64,000 nt of DNA from Halichondria panicea (Eukaryota; Porifera; Demospongiae; Suberitida; Halichondriidae): the NCBI RefSeq assembly GCF_963675165.1, contig NC_087384.1, positions 5,511,182-5,575,181 of the forward strand. The letters are read 5' to 3'. This document shows, piece by piece, positions 11,504 through 22,500 of the stretch. Position 1 is the first letter of the stretch. The number at the start of each line of letters is the position of its first letter. The notes under the pieces are model-generated. The model had not been told where the DNA came from. It did not search any database and saw nothing but the letters and a program-made list of their open reading frames with translations. A program made the translations under genes and the position numbers.

Positions 11504-12155
11504 AAAGCTTCGTTGTCTAATAAAAGCGAGCAAAATGTAGCTTGAACAGACTTGGCACATGCGTTATTTATAACTGAAAGTGATCCTGTACCAGGAACAA
11601 TGGAAAGCTAGTAGATCTAGCGCCTTGCTGACTACGTTCGCAGCTGAAGTGATCCCGTACCAGGAACAATAGAATAGCTAAAATTGTGACTGGTTGTTGG
11701 CTGACTCTGGATCCTATAGATCTACTCCAGCCTGGCAGGAGCCATACCTCTCTAAGTCTAAGACTCCAGGCTTCTTTGCTGTGATCCCAGTCCACATTGC
11801 ATGTACCACTCAATGTTTCAGCATGCCTCCAGTCTGGTTTAGTTTTATTGCTCTTGAGTTGCTGTGCTAGTCATACATGCTACATGCACTGCATTATCAC
11901 ACTTCTGGTTTCTTTATTATCATGTCACCAGCCGAGGGTTTGCACTTTAGTGCTCTAGTTATAGATAATTTCCTGGCTTGTGATAGGTAGATGTACTGAG
12001 ACCTAGCTCTCGGATAAATAGACTGGTCTGGTACAAGAGGTGCAGAAGTATAGATCTATACAGACCTACTAGACTGGAAGTTCTCAATTTTTTCTTTAAA
12101 TCAGTCTGTGATTGTTAATAATCGAATTTGCATTAGATCTATACCTGAATAGAGA

Positions 12156-13388
12156 ATGCCATCAGGAGGAGGCAGTGCAGGAGGAGGTTGTGGTGGAGGA
12201 GGAGGAGGGGGATTCAGCAGTGACACTCACAGTTTAAGCCATCACGCACATTAGTAGTGACAGTGACGACGACAGTGGTGCAGTGGGCTTTGGAATTTTT
12301 ATCGGGGTCATATCTACATTAGGCGTTTTGCTCATTTGTGGCATAATAATTGGTGTTGCGATAGGACTAAATAAGGCAGGCGAGTCCATGGACAATTCAG
12401 ATGACGATTTAGATTCTACTGTTACTATTTCCACTGACTTCTACTCACCAGGGGATAGTCGACTGCTGTCTCTATCCTCGTTCTTTTGCGATGGTGGTTC
12501 TCTTGAGCTCTCGTCCAATTCAGTTGATGCTGAACTGTTTCTTATCGACGACACGAGTATACCGGCCCTGAATGACACTAATCAATTTACTGTTTCTATC
12601 GAGTCGACAATTGATTCAACGGAGTTTCGATTCTGGCAGTATCATCTTCATCCCAACTCTAACATATCAGTCTCTGTATGTACCGATCTGTTGGTTGATC
12701 TCTACATTGTGAAAGGCAATAATAATGCAAACAGTTGGGCTAGTAACCCTAGCCAAGATTTGGCTGAGATGTTCCAATATGCACCTGCCTGTTGTAATGA
12801 TTTACAGAATACATCGACCATTTCATATCGAGTCGAGCAAGAAGATGAGTACTATGTAATTTTACACAATTCACTCTCAATGGAGATTATTTTGAGCGCT
12901 TCTTTATACTTTGAGAGAACAGAATACAGTGTCCCTGACCTAAGCTCTAAGGAATCGTGTTTTGTCAGTGAACAAGGAAATTGCCTAGTAGGCATTGACT
13001 ATAGCACTGGGTCTCAACAATTCTTGGTGATCACATCCATTCCCGAGCGTGTGGACTGGGGTGAGAACGTCGGAGTTTCACTAATTTGTGACCAGAGAGG
13101 ATGGGCCTATGCAGTTGTTATCTTGGTGACCATTTCTGTAATAATCACCCTTGTTGTAGCTGCCGTGGTGTTGGGAATTGTCTGTTATTATAAGTGCTGT
13201 ATACTACCTCCAAATCAGCAAACATCGAATTGCCTTGGAGTGACTTCAACCCTGACCCTCCTCCAAATAACTCTGGAAATGTGCACACGATTGCGAGTGA
13301 TTTCGACCCTGACCCTCCGACCAACAATTCAAGAAGTGTTGACAAGATTGACCCAGACTTCAACCCGGATTATCTTCCTGAGAACTAA
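12156..13388 (+). pseudogene. Paralog A of a two-membrane-pass protein family, frame disturbed
   Basis: Same family as the intact copy at 17066-18253. The start codon at 12156 opens a Gly/Ser-rich frame that stops at 12252. The first membrane segment (around GVISTLGVLLICGIIIG) lies in another frame from about 12256. An intron at 12187-12283 with weak GT and AG sites would join them and give an N-terminus like paralog C's, so this end may be intact. Near 13200 two extra bases relative to B shift the cytoplasmic tail. The family tail ending DYLPEN remains readable in another frame to the stop at 13388, while the main frame runs to 13446. The ectodomain between is open and close to B. I call it a probable pseudogene, or a variant with a new tail. 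Confidence 0.6.
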
Positions 13389-13867
13389 TCTAGTTTGTGT
13401 GATGTACATGTGCATGTATATATATATAGCTTCACAACCTGGTTAAATGCAGATTCAGTCAGTTTTGTCTCACTTTGCTTTTATTTTTAACAAATTAACA
13501 CTTTTTTTAATATGCATGGGGTGTTTGAGAGTACAAGCTTGAGTTAATTCCGTGACTCAGTCTGCAAGTTGCCAAATACTATTATCAAGTGCAAAGACAA
13601 TAATTATGTATTATAGTGACAGAGCCATTATATTTAGCAGGTATATATATCGATGCGTGCATGGGTAGAAGAATATCAGACACGCATGCACCCCACCCTA
13701 TAGACTATGGCTTGCATGTATGCATATATACTCCTTTTCACTTCACATACATGTATATACATGCGCACCAGAATAGTTATACTGCTCAGAGGGCAAAATA
13801 TAGCCCATCTATATAATAGCCATGCAATTACGCTGGCCCTGTTGATGGACATAATTATGTTTCTAAT

Positions 13868-13951
13868 CTACATGGTGTATACGTAGTCAATGCTTACTCC
13901 AAGTGGCTGGATCTCCAAATCGCTACTATAACCAAGCAAACTCTGATCCAG
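13868..13951 (+). mobile_element. Retrotransposon integrase relic
   Basis: An in-frame stretch reads VVNAYSKWLDLQIATITK. It resembles the conserved VDAYSKW segment of Ty3/gypsy-type integrase cores, but the first Asp of that motif is Asn here. Only about 28 codons are recognisable and nothing intact surrounds them, so this is a decayed fragment. Confidence 0.4.
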
Positions 13952-14330
13952 AACCACAATTTCTATCCTCCAATCGATATTTTTCACCGGGCTCACGGCA
14001 TAAAGGTTAAAAAAAGTTTTATTTTACAAGAGTCTCGCCTGTCTCCTTGCATCCAAGAGAGATGATCCCCCTATACAACTCCACTATTGTATGTCCTGGC
14101 TGAGATGTCGCCTCACCTTAACTGTCTCCCTGTTGAGCAATTTGCTGCATCAGGGGAGCATGCTCGCACCCGGGATGTTTCATTAAACCTCCGGTAGACC
14201 TCGTGAGTTCTGAATGTGGCCTCATTGTGTGACCCTCACAATGATTAGTGTGATTTTTGATCACATAATTATTTCGTCATGGCAATGTGGAAGAATACCT
14301 CCAAACTGCATGTAATGAACACATCACTGC

Positions 14331-15050
14331 ATTGAGGAATACCTATATGACTGCCCTGAACATGACATCACTGCATTGAGGAATACCTATATGACTGCCC
14401 TGAGATATGGATGGTGTCCGCCAAACACTGCTACAAACTGTGTCTGTGGTGCAAACTTCACAATCGAACATGCTCTCTCCTGCCCACGAGGTGGATTCCC
14501 GTCGATACGCCATAACGAGATCAGAGATCTAACTGCCACCCTAATGACGGAAGTCTGCAATGATGTGTGTGTGGAACCGGATCTTCAACCACTCTCCTCG
14601 GAGACCATGGCAAGACGCACCGCCATTACCACTGATATAACACCCGACTAGACATCGCGGCAAATGGCTTCTGGGGAGGAAGACTGGAGAGAACCTTCGT
14701 AGATGTCAGGGTGTTTAACCCCCACGCACCATTGAACAGGAACACGAGCCTGGAGCAGTGCTTCAGAAAACACAAAGTAGAGAAAAAAGAGCCTATGAGC
14801 AAAGAGTCAGGGAGGTGGAACATGCGTCCTTCACCCCCTTAGTGCTCTCCGCAAGTGGGGGACTAGGAAAAGAAGCAACAGTGTTCTATAAGATTGGCTT
14901 CCCTCCTAGCTGAGAAATGGGACCAACCATACCACCAGGTCATAAACTGGCTAAGATGCTCCTTATCATAATATAATCTGCTCAGATCTGCAATACAATG
15001 TGTGCGAGGCTCCCGGTCCTCCCGTGGTCGCGCCATCAAGACCATCCCAC
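14331..15050 (+). pseudogene. Decayed retroelement C-terminal region (Cys-rich)
   Basis: The open frame 14376-14651 contains CVCGANFTIEHALSCPRGG and SIRHNEIRDLTATLM. This resembles a conserved C-terminal region of retroelement proteins that I recall from invertebrate and fish genomes. It then breaks up, but matching pieces continue in other frames to about 15050, ending in a Ser/Arg-rich stretch around LLRSAIQCVRG. Stops and frame changes show it is dead. A short tandem duplication with ATTGAGGAATACCTATATGA lies just upstream. The element class is uncertain. Confidence 0.55.
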
Positions 15051-16055
15051 CAATGGATTTGGTGTCGGCCGAGGCACACTTATGCCAAATGGACTAACAA
15101 GTATATTTTCCTTTTTCCTTTTTGTACTATTTTATTATTTATTTTGCCTAGATCAGTACTACATGTGTAACTTCATTTGTTTAACAAAAAATATGACTGC
15201 AATGAGCACATAATTATCATTACATTAAGGAATACCTCTAGGAGACTGCAATGAACATGCACATCACTGCATTGAGGCTAGGGTTGCAAGCCCCCCACTT
15301 GGCTGGGGAAAGTACATTAATAATTTAAACAATGGGGGCGGGGAGATTGCAGGTTGTAAATTTTCTTGTTTTAATTGTGAGTTTATATCTCATAAATTGA
15401 ATAGTGTGACAGTGATGACGCACTTTAAGGCAAATGCGGTTCCACGTTTACACAGCAGTTCAACACTCTGGAGTACATTAGGAGGAGTATCCAACTGTAG
15501 CCTCCTTCACCGGCCTTCATAGAAAAGAAGAGTGAAGTTCCCTGAGTAAAGTGCGGCCTGGGATCGAGGCTAATCTATAGCTAACTGTAGCTTTAAGTGT
15601 AAACCGCGTTAATTTTTACAGTATACAGGTATGTCATATCACGTCACTCTCAGACCGTTAAGGTACGTAAAGTGGTTAATTAATGATATTGGCAACCAAA
15701 TGGAATAATCCCTACAAAGATGCCGACTATCGTTCTCTCTCCTCCAATCATCAATCTTATCATGTCCATTATAGAGGAGCAAGGTCCTCATGTGGGCTAA
15801 CCCCTATAAAGCTGTGGACAACCTGGTAAACTCTGAATCTAACATTACAACATGAACTATTTTCACTTACTTTCTACCATTGCATTATTATGTTCATCAT
15901 AAAAATTATGATATCAGCACACACGTGTGGTTTGTACCTTCAGCCCACATTTAATTTTATTCATGGCTGTTTACACAATTACTACAACCAGGAGTGCATG
16001 AATTCGCACTCCTGCTACAACATGTATAGTATTAGTGACGTACATGTATTCAGTC

Positions 16056-16206
16056 CAGAGGAGGTCCGACAGGCGCAGTGCAGCTCAAGTAATTAGCCTT
16101 TGATTACTCTCAGCAAAAATGTACGACGTGGGGAGGACGTGGGCGAACAATTATTGCTCAATTAAAGGCTAATTGCTTGAGCTGCACCGCGTCTGCCAGA
16201 CCTCTG
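16056..16206. mobile_element. Hairpin element with CAGAGGAGGTCCGACA ends
   Basis: Arms of about 45 bases, including GCAGCTCAAGTAATTAGCC, are inverted around a 60-base centre. Related end sequences with GAGGAGGTC occur at about 16583, 24135 (reverse) and 25003, so this is a dispersed family. No coding content. Confidence 0.7.
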
Positions 16207-17065
16207 TAACAGTCTAGATGTAGAATTGCATGTGCGTGGGAGTTGCTAATTTATTTATCTACTCTAAATATTAATCTATATTCCTTAATGCAGTGATGTG
16301 TTCTACTCTTGATTATGAATAACCACAGGGGAAAGGTCACACATAGGCAATACAATCATGTATTGTTTACAAAGGTGCTCCCCACATATGATTATACTTG
16401 TCAGTTCTGGCTGCTAGAATTTACTAGATCTACAATGATAATTGTTGATGCTGCATGGAATAGCAGCCTTTTTACAGTACATATATGCATTATAAATTTG
16501 TGAGTATATAAAATTAATGTTCGCAGTACATGCTTAATCAGTAAAAACCGCAAAATCACTAGTCCGGCTATATCATGCATGCCAGAGGAGGTCACCGTCC
16601 GACATGTGCACGAAGTTGCATGTCATTGGCCTGGACGTTATCACATGACCGCAATGACATCAATGCACTGAACTTGTAGTGATTCGTGCACACAAAAACT
16701 CTGTAGATCTATATAGTTATGCCATGTATGACATCAACATCAGATGATGATGTCATGCACCACTATACAATGCCATCATGACGTCAATAACACCGCCAAC
16801 ACTGAACTTTAAAGTTTATAGTTCACTGAGATCATATGATTTCCTGCGTGGCTTGTCACTGCATGTCAGTGACAGCAGTCTTTTTATAAAAATCTGAATG
16901 TGAGACCTCCCTGATAAATCATACTTGTGCTTAAAGTATAGATCTACAGACTACTATAGCTGTGAGTCCTCCAATTTTTGCTGGAATTTGATGTGAGTGT
17001 TTTATTTATATCTACAAAAATTAGTCAGTGATGTTCATTTTTTAATAGACCTACCTAAATAAAGA

Positions 17066-18253
17066 ATGCCGTCAGGAGGAGGCAGTGCAGGAGGAGGTGG
17101 TGGTGGAGGAGGAGGAGGCTTTGGTGGAGAAGGGGAGGGATTCAGCAGTGACACTCCCAGTTCAAGCCGTTACTCGAGTAGTACCTACACAACATCCCGG
17201 AGTAGTGACAAGGATTCTAGCTGTGGGATGTGCATTGGAGTTGTTGTCGGGGTCGTAGTTACATTATTTGTTTTATTTGTTTTGGGCATGATTATTGGGC
17301 TTAGTGTTGCAGCAAATTCGACAGGCGAGTCCAATGATGATGATTCTACTGTTACTATTTCCACTGACTTCTACTCACCAGGGGATAGTCGACTTCTGTC
17401 TCTATCCTCGTTCTTTTGCGATGGTGGTTCTCTTGAGCTCTCATCCAATTCAGTTGATGCTGAACTGTTTCTTATCGATGACACGAGTATACCGGCCCTG
17501 AATGACACTAATCAATTTACTGTTTCTATCGAGTCGACAATTGATTCAACGGAGTTTCGATTCTGGCAGTATCATCTTTATCCGAACTCCAACATATCAG
17601 TCTCTGTATGCACAGATCTGTTGGTTGATGTATACATTGTGAAAGGCAATGATAATGCAAACAGTTGGGCTAATAACCCTAGCCAAGATTTGGCTGAGAT
17701 GTTCCAATATGCACCTGCCTGTTGTAATGATTTGCCGAATACATCTACCATTTCATATCGAGTCGAGCAAGAAGATGAGTACTATGTCATTTTACACAAT
17801 TCACTCTCAATGGAGATCTCTGTGAACGCTTCTTTATATTTTGAGAGAACAGAATACAGTGCCCCTGACTTAAACTCCAAGGATTCGTGTAATGTCAGTG
17901 AACAAGGAAATTGCCTAGTAGGCATTGACTATAGCACTGGGTCTCAACAATTCTTGGTTATCACCTCCATCCCCGAGCGTGTGGACTGGGGTGAGAACGT
18001 CAGAGTTTCGCTAATTTGTGACCAGAGAGGATGGGCCTATGCAGTTGTTATCTTGGTGCCCATTTCTGTAATATTCGCCCTTATTGTAGCAGTGGCGTTG
18101 GGAATTGTCTGTTGTTGCAAATGCAGTACTACTACCGAATCAGCAAACATCGAAATGCCTCGAAGTGATTTCCCTCCGACCAACAATTCAGGAAGTGCTG
18201 ACAAGATTGACCCGGACTTCAACCCGGATTATCTACCGGAGAACAAATTTTAA
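17066..18253 (+). CDS. Two-membrane-pass protein of an unrecognised family, intact paralog B
   Basis: A single-exon frame of 395 residues whose family I do not recognise. Residues 1-30 are Gly-rich and 31-53 Ser/Thr-rich. A membrane segment spans about 57-82, with no cleavable signal seen. An ectodomain of about 240 residues has several N-glycosylation sites (NST, NDT, NIS, NTS, NAS, NVS) and Cys in FFCDGG, VSVCTDL, ACCNDL and SCNVSEQGNC. A second membrane segment spans about 325-350. The 42-residue tail ends with DPDFNPDYLPENKF, which includes an NPxY-type motif. I infer that both ends are cytoplasmic with a large extracellular loop. Start choice: the ATG at 17066 has the same context as in A and C. 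It is the only copy of three with an unbroken frame. A receptor or adhesion role is possible but unproven. Confidence 0.75.
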   Translation: MPSGGGSAGGGGGGGGGGFGGEGEGFSSDTPSSSRYSSSTYTTSRSSDKDSSCGMCIGVVVGVVVTLFVLFVLGMIIGLSVAANSTGESNDDDSTVTISTDFYSPGDSRLLSLSSFFCDGGSLELSSNSVDAELFLIDDTSIPALNDTNQFTVSIESTIDSTEFRFWQYHLYPNSNISVSVCTDLLVDVYIVKGNDNANSWANNPSQDLAEMFQYAPACCNDLPNTSTISYRVEQEDEYYVILHNSLSMEISVNASLYFERTEYSAPDLNSKDSCNVSEQGNCLVGIDYSTGSQQFLVITSIPERVDWGENVRVSLICDQRGWAYAVVILVPISVIFALIVAVALGIVCCCKCSTTTESANIEMPRSDFPPTNNSGSADKIDPDFNPDYLPENKF

Positions 18254-18481
18254 TATCATTTTATTGTAGATCTAAATTTTAATATTATTATTTTATTGTA
18301 GATCTAGCTAGGCGTCTATGTGTGTGATTTGTATGCTAGCTACGTACGGCCCGGTAAAACAGGTGTACAATTTCAATTTTCAAACCTCAGTTTGCCATCA
18401 AACTATTGACAGTATAAGATTGTGTGGTAATGGTAGTTTTACTGATTTTACAATTAGATCTACTTGTAAGCCACCTAGTCT

Positions 18482-18808
18482 GTGGGGGACCCCTACCCAG
18501 TATTTATTAGACAGGACAGCATGCAGCCAAAGGTGCTCCTAAACGCACTAAAAACAAGCTCATTTGTCCGTTTGGTGGTTGCTACACGTCTAAAGCACTC
18601 CTCTACGGACCCTCTGGAAGATGTGCTGCCTCAGAAGTGGACAGAGTTAGGAGAGCGCATACAGAAACAGGTGATAGCCACGGGGTATGAGCATCTCCTG
18701 GCCAGACGGGCATGTGTGAAGGAGAGCCTGGCCAAGAGAGGCATGGAGACCGATATTGTGGACCAACTGGTGAGGGAGACGTGCTGTGTGTGTAGACTCA
18801 CAAACTGA
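18482..18808 (+). CDS. Hypothetical open frame, possibly a terminal exon
   Basis: An open frame of up to 108 codons ends at 18808. The first ATG is at 18521, giving a product of about 96 residues. The sequence is charged and protein-like, with LPQKWTELGERIQKQ and RRACVKESLAKRGMETD, and ends with a Cys pair (CCVC). I do not recognise a family. No matching exon was found upstream, where paralog B's 3' end lies. It could be a small single-exon gene, the last exon of an unrecognised gene, or a relic. Confidence 0.35.
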   Translation: MGDPYPVFIRQDSMQPKVLLNALKTSSFVRLVVATRLKHSSTDPLEDVLPQKWTELGERIQKQVIATGYEHLLARRACVKESLAKRGMETDIVDQLVRETCCVCRLTN

Positions 18809-18989
18809 TAAAGATAAAAATTGTTCAGCAATTGTAGTTATCATAGATTTATTAGTGGTGGGGAGACCACTTGGAGACCATGAATATCATTAGGGACCTG
18901 GGGGGTACAGGGAGGAGCTAGAGTGGGGGATAGGGGGAAAGAGTTGAGTAAAAAGGAAAATAGAAAAATAGAGTCGGGGATAGTGGTTA

Positions 18990-19308
18990 ACAGTGGAACC
19001 TATGTATTAATAATTTTTATAACGAACACAATTAAGTTTTGGCTGTTACAGAGAGGTGTCCATAGTTAATTGAGAGGTTTGATTATCCTCCACATGATAT
19101 AGATTGTGCCCAAAAATGCATATTCAGTAATAATTTTCATTGGCTAAAAGCTGTTCAGGGAGCAGAATGCTGGTCGTTTTACGGAAAGCGAGGTTGCCGT
19201 TCTTCAGGGGTCGTCTATACAGTAAATACATGTGGCTGCAATCCAGACCTTATTTTTCGGACCTGATAGTTGCTATTCACGGGTGGTCGTCAAGCGGAGT
19301 TCCACTGT
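18990..19308. mobile_element. Small element with ACAGTGGAACC / GGAGTTCCACTGT ends
   Basis: The terminal bases are inverted copies over about 12 positions, in a style seen in pogo/Tigger-like elements. The interior includes TACAGAGAGGTGTCC, also typical of such elements. It lies directly before the resolved exons of the seryl-tRNA synthetase and overlaps a possible first exon of that gene. Confidence 0.5.
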
Positions 19309-19500
19309 ACATGTATATCAATTTGACTCGAATCTATTATCGTATATCAGGTTAGAATACGAGGTTCTTTCGATTGCAAATTTTCGATAGCAATCAGGCT
19401 TGTACAGTGCCATTCGCATCGATTAACCTCTCATTCGAAACCCTGGTACTTCTTGCAAAGAACACAACAGTTTATTTCATTCGCAATTGTTCTTCCATAG

Positions 19501-22500
19501 TTAAAGACGCTAGAGAGGCACAACCTCATTGTTGAGCGTGTGAAATCCCTGGACAAAGAGAGAAAGAATAACCATGAGACATTCAATGCAGCCCAGGTGA
19601 AGTTGCCTTAATTGTACAGTACGTGTTACTGGTCAGCGAAACTTGCCACTGAAACCATTAGCATCTGCAATAATGCTACCTTTTGAAACAACCCAACAAT
19701 TACCCAGCCCAGTACTGTCCACGCAATACTCAGATCTCTCAATTGAGGCCACAAAGAATGTTTACACTCTATATTATGCACTTGATACTACACATTTTAG
19801 ACACCTGTTGTTGGTCACTGTGTACAGCTTTCGCTATGATTAACTATCCACAGAGTGAAGAAGAAAAGTCACTGGCTAAGGACAGAGGTGTTCAACTCAA
19901 ACGAGACATTGCAAAATTTGAGGTAAACATAATAGTGCCAAGTGCTTGGTGTATGCAATCCCATTGGCATGGTACCATCTACATTTGTCACTATGGCGTA
20001 ACTTGCGGTAACATTATGACAGCTTCTTAATGCAGTGAATCCTTGGGTAGACCAACGGTGATTCAAATATAGGGCCGTTGGTGGCCTGCAAGCGTAAGTC
20101 AAAACACATGCTCCAGCATGGAGACTTTGGGGCCCATTAACCAGGCTGTATTATAGAGGCTGGGTGACATGCTTAATAGGGTGACAAGGTTTCACTGTAT
20201 AGGTGTATAAAAAATCTGCTTCACTTTAAAGGTTACTCTATTTTTTTCTCTCCAGGAAGAAAGACGAGAGTTGAAAGACAAGATGATGCCAGTCCTCACT
20301 CAGCTCCCGAACGAAGTACATCCGCACACAGTATGGACTGTATTTTTTGAAGTGTGTCTATCATTATAAAGATTCCTCTTTTTGCAGCCAGTGGGAGGCT
20401 ATAAAGATTCGAGAGTGGTAGAGGAGCATGGACAAAAGAGAAGTGAGTTGCATTGCACGTAGAATTGCATGCTGTTATGTAAAATAACTAATTGTCATCC
20501 CATAATTGCAGAGTTCAGTTTTCCTGTAAAGAGTCATATTGAGATAGGGAATCAGCTGGATTTGTATGATTACAGGTACTGTAACCTTTTGTATCTTACT
20601 TTCAGCTTCACTATAATGACTTATAACATACTTCAATTGTTTGTACTGTAGAGGTTCTTCTAGTGCCTCTGTGAATGGGTTCTGTAACCTTTTGTATCTT
20701 ACTTTCAGCTTCACTATAATGACTTATAACATACTTCAATTGTTTGTACTGTAGAGGTTCTTCTAGTGCCTCTGTGAATGGGTTCTGTAACCTTTTGTAT
20801 CTTACTTTCAGCTTCACTATAATGACTTATAACATACTTCAATTGTTTGTACTGTAGAGGTTCTTCTAGTGCCTCTGTGAATGGGTTCTGCTATCTTAAG
20901 GGTGCAGCTGCAATGCTGGAGATGGCTCTGGTACAGTTTGCTTTACAAACTGCCGTATCCAAGGTAGCCTACATACTTTAATTAAGTGGTGTTGTCTAAG
21001 AAAGCCTTCATCACATGCACTGAGAAGTACGTATACTGAGGCCATATTGACTATGCTGCTCTAAATTGCTATAACTAGTTTAGTTTAGTTTGGGCTGTCC
21101 AAACCTTTTACCAGCAATCACATTGTAATCTTCACTAACATTGCGTACTTGTCATTGAGCAAACAATTATTATTGCTGTACAATTTCATTTTGCTCTCAT
21201 ATTTCAGGGATACACGCCAGTAATTCCCCCCGACATCATACGAACAGAGATGGTGGTAAGCCTGTCTAAATCAATCCACACACTCAATGCATCCTGTGTG
21301 AGCGCTTGTAGGAGGGGTGTGGTTTCCAGCCGAGGGGGCCATCCAGTCAGGTGTTTCATGTGACCTCGAACCATCATCGTGGGACCAATCTCTGTCTAGC
21401 TGGGACAGCTGAACTGCCTCTAGCTGGTAAGCTGCATGTGTGATCAGTGATTCCCTCCAGGCTTTATTTTCTGCATGGAGCAAAATTGACAATTAACCAT
21501 TGTCCAGATTTACATATACACATAATTATATTTTATGGTAGGTTGTTAGGGATTTCTGAATTCTTGGAAAATGTTACTGTCAAATGATGTCATGTATAGT
21601 AACTCCCGTATTCCACTTCTGCAGGCATGTTTGTTGACAAGAATGTTCCGTTTAAACAGCTGCCCATCAGGTATGTGTATATAGTACTTAGTGTACATGT
21701 ACGTATGCATGTGTGTGTATGTGTATCGCAGACAGTATTTGTGAGAGCCATGATTACAGTCTATTGTTTTAGGCTTGTTGCGTTTGGGAGGTGCTACAGA
21801 GCCGAAGCAGGCAAGTGCCAGTACTTGTGAGCTACTCAGTATTAGGCCTTTCCCAATTATGCTAGCATAATTTTGAGACTAATAGGTGTGGTGGAACATT
21901 GAGCATTATGCCAGCTTAATAGGCAAAAAATATTAGCCTATTAGGCAATTTTACCAAATGTTGGTAGAAAGTATGATTTTATAGCCGCACTATAGCCTCA
22001 ATTTAGTCTCGCAAGTCCAGCCCCTTTACTCACTCACTCAGGTGAGGTGAGTGAGTGAAGAGGCAGGGCTTGCGAGACTAAAGACTAAGCCTCAATAGCA
22101 TGAGTAATGCTAATACTGAGTATATACGTATAGAAGGTGTCATAGTAGATTTTCTAACTCTTTTCTAAGATTTCTTTCACCAATATAGTTCCTTAGAAGA
22201 TTATGTAGAAGGTCTGTTGCAGTATAATTCTCGTTGATGATTTCTAATGGGTAATAATTAAAGTCTAATTGGTAAGAATTAAGGTACAATGCATGAGACT
22301 TGGAGACGCAACATTTTGAGCATAATTGGGCAAGGCCTACTCAGTATCTGTTGTATGAGGTTTTGAAATGTTATGTATTTTCAGTGTACGTGGTTTAGAA
22401 ACACTACAAGCATGATGTTTATGCCTCAGGGTAGCTGCATGTATACTGTGTGTTTATTACATGTACCTCCTATACCCACCCACACACATACACACACAGG

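Larger units (their letters stand above)
1..12237. repeat. Left copy of a >12.2 kb near-identical direct duplication
   Basis: This block recurs on the same strand at 51763-64000. I found only nine substitutions and two small indels: 6 bases fewer in the right copy near 1591, and 7 bases more near 5305. Substitutions seen in the left copy lie at 1972, 3149, 3463, 4719, 4941, about 5558, about 6114, about 8075 and about 11511. Both copies are cut by the window edges, so neither outer boundary is visible. It is either a recent tandem duplication with a period near 51.76 kb or two haplotypes joined head-to-tail during assembly; the sequence alone cannot separate these. Confidence 0.97.
13447..17065. 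other. Gene-free region with retrotransposon relics and repeats
   Basis: No spliced gene was recognised. The region holds the retroelement relics at 13868-15050 and the hairpin at 16056-16206. It also holds repeats related to 24990-25100, in opposite orientation at about 16577-16695 (sharing TGCATTGATGTCATTG). The last kilobase resembles the upstream regions of A and C around GATGATGTCATGCA and AGTATAGATCTA. That suggests the upstream DNA was copied together with the gene. Confidence 0.55.
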
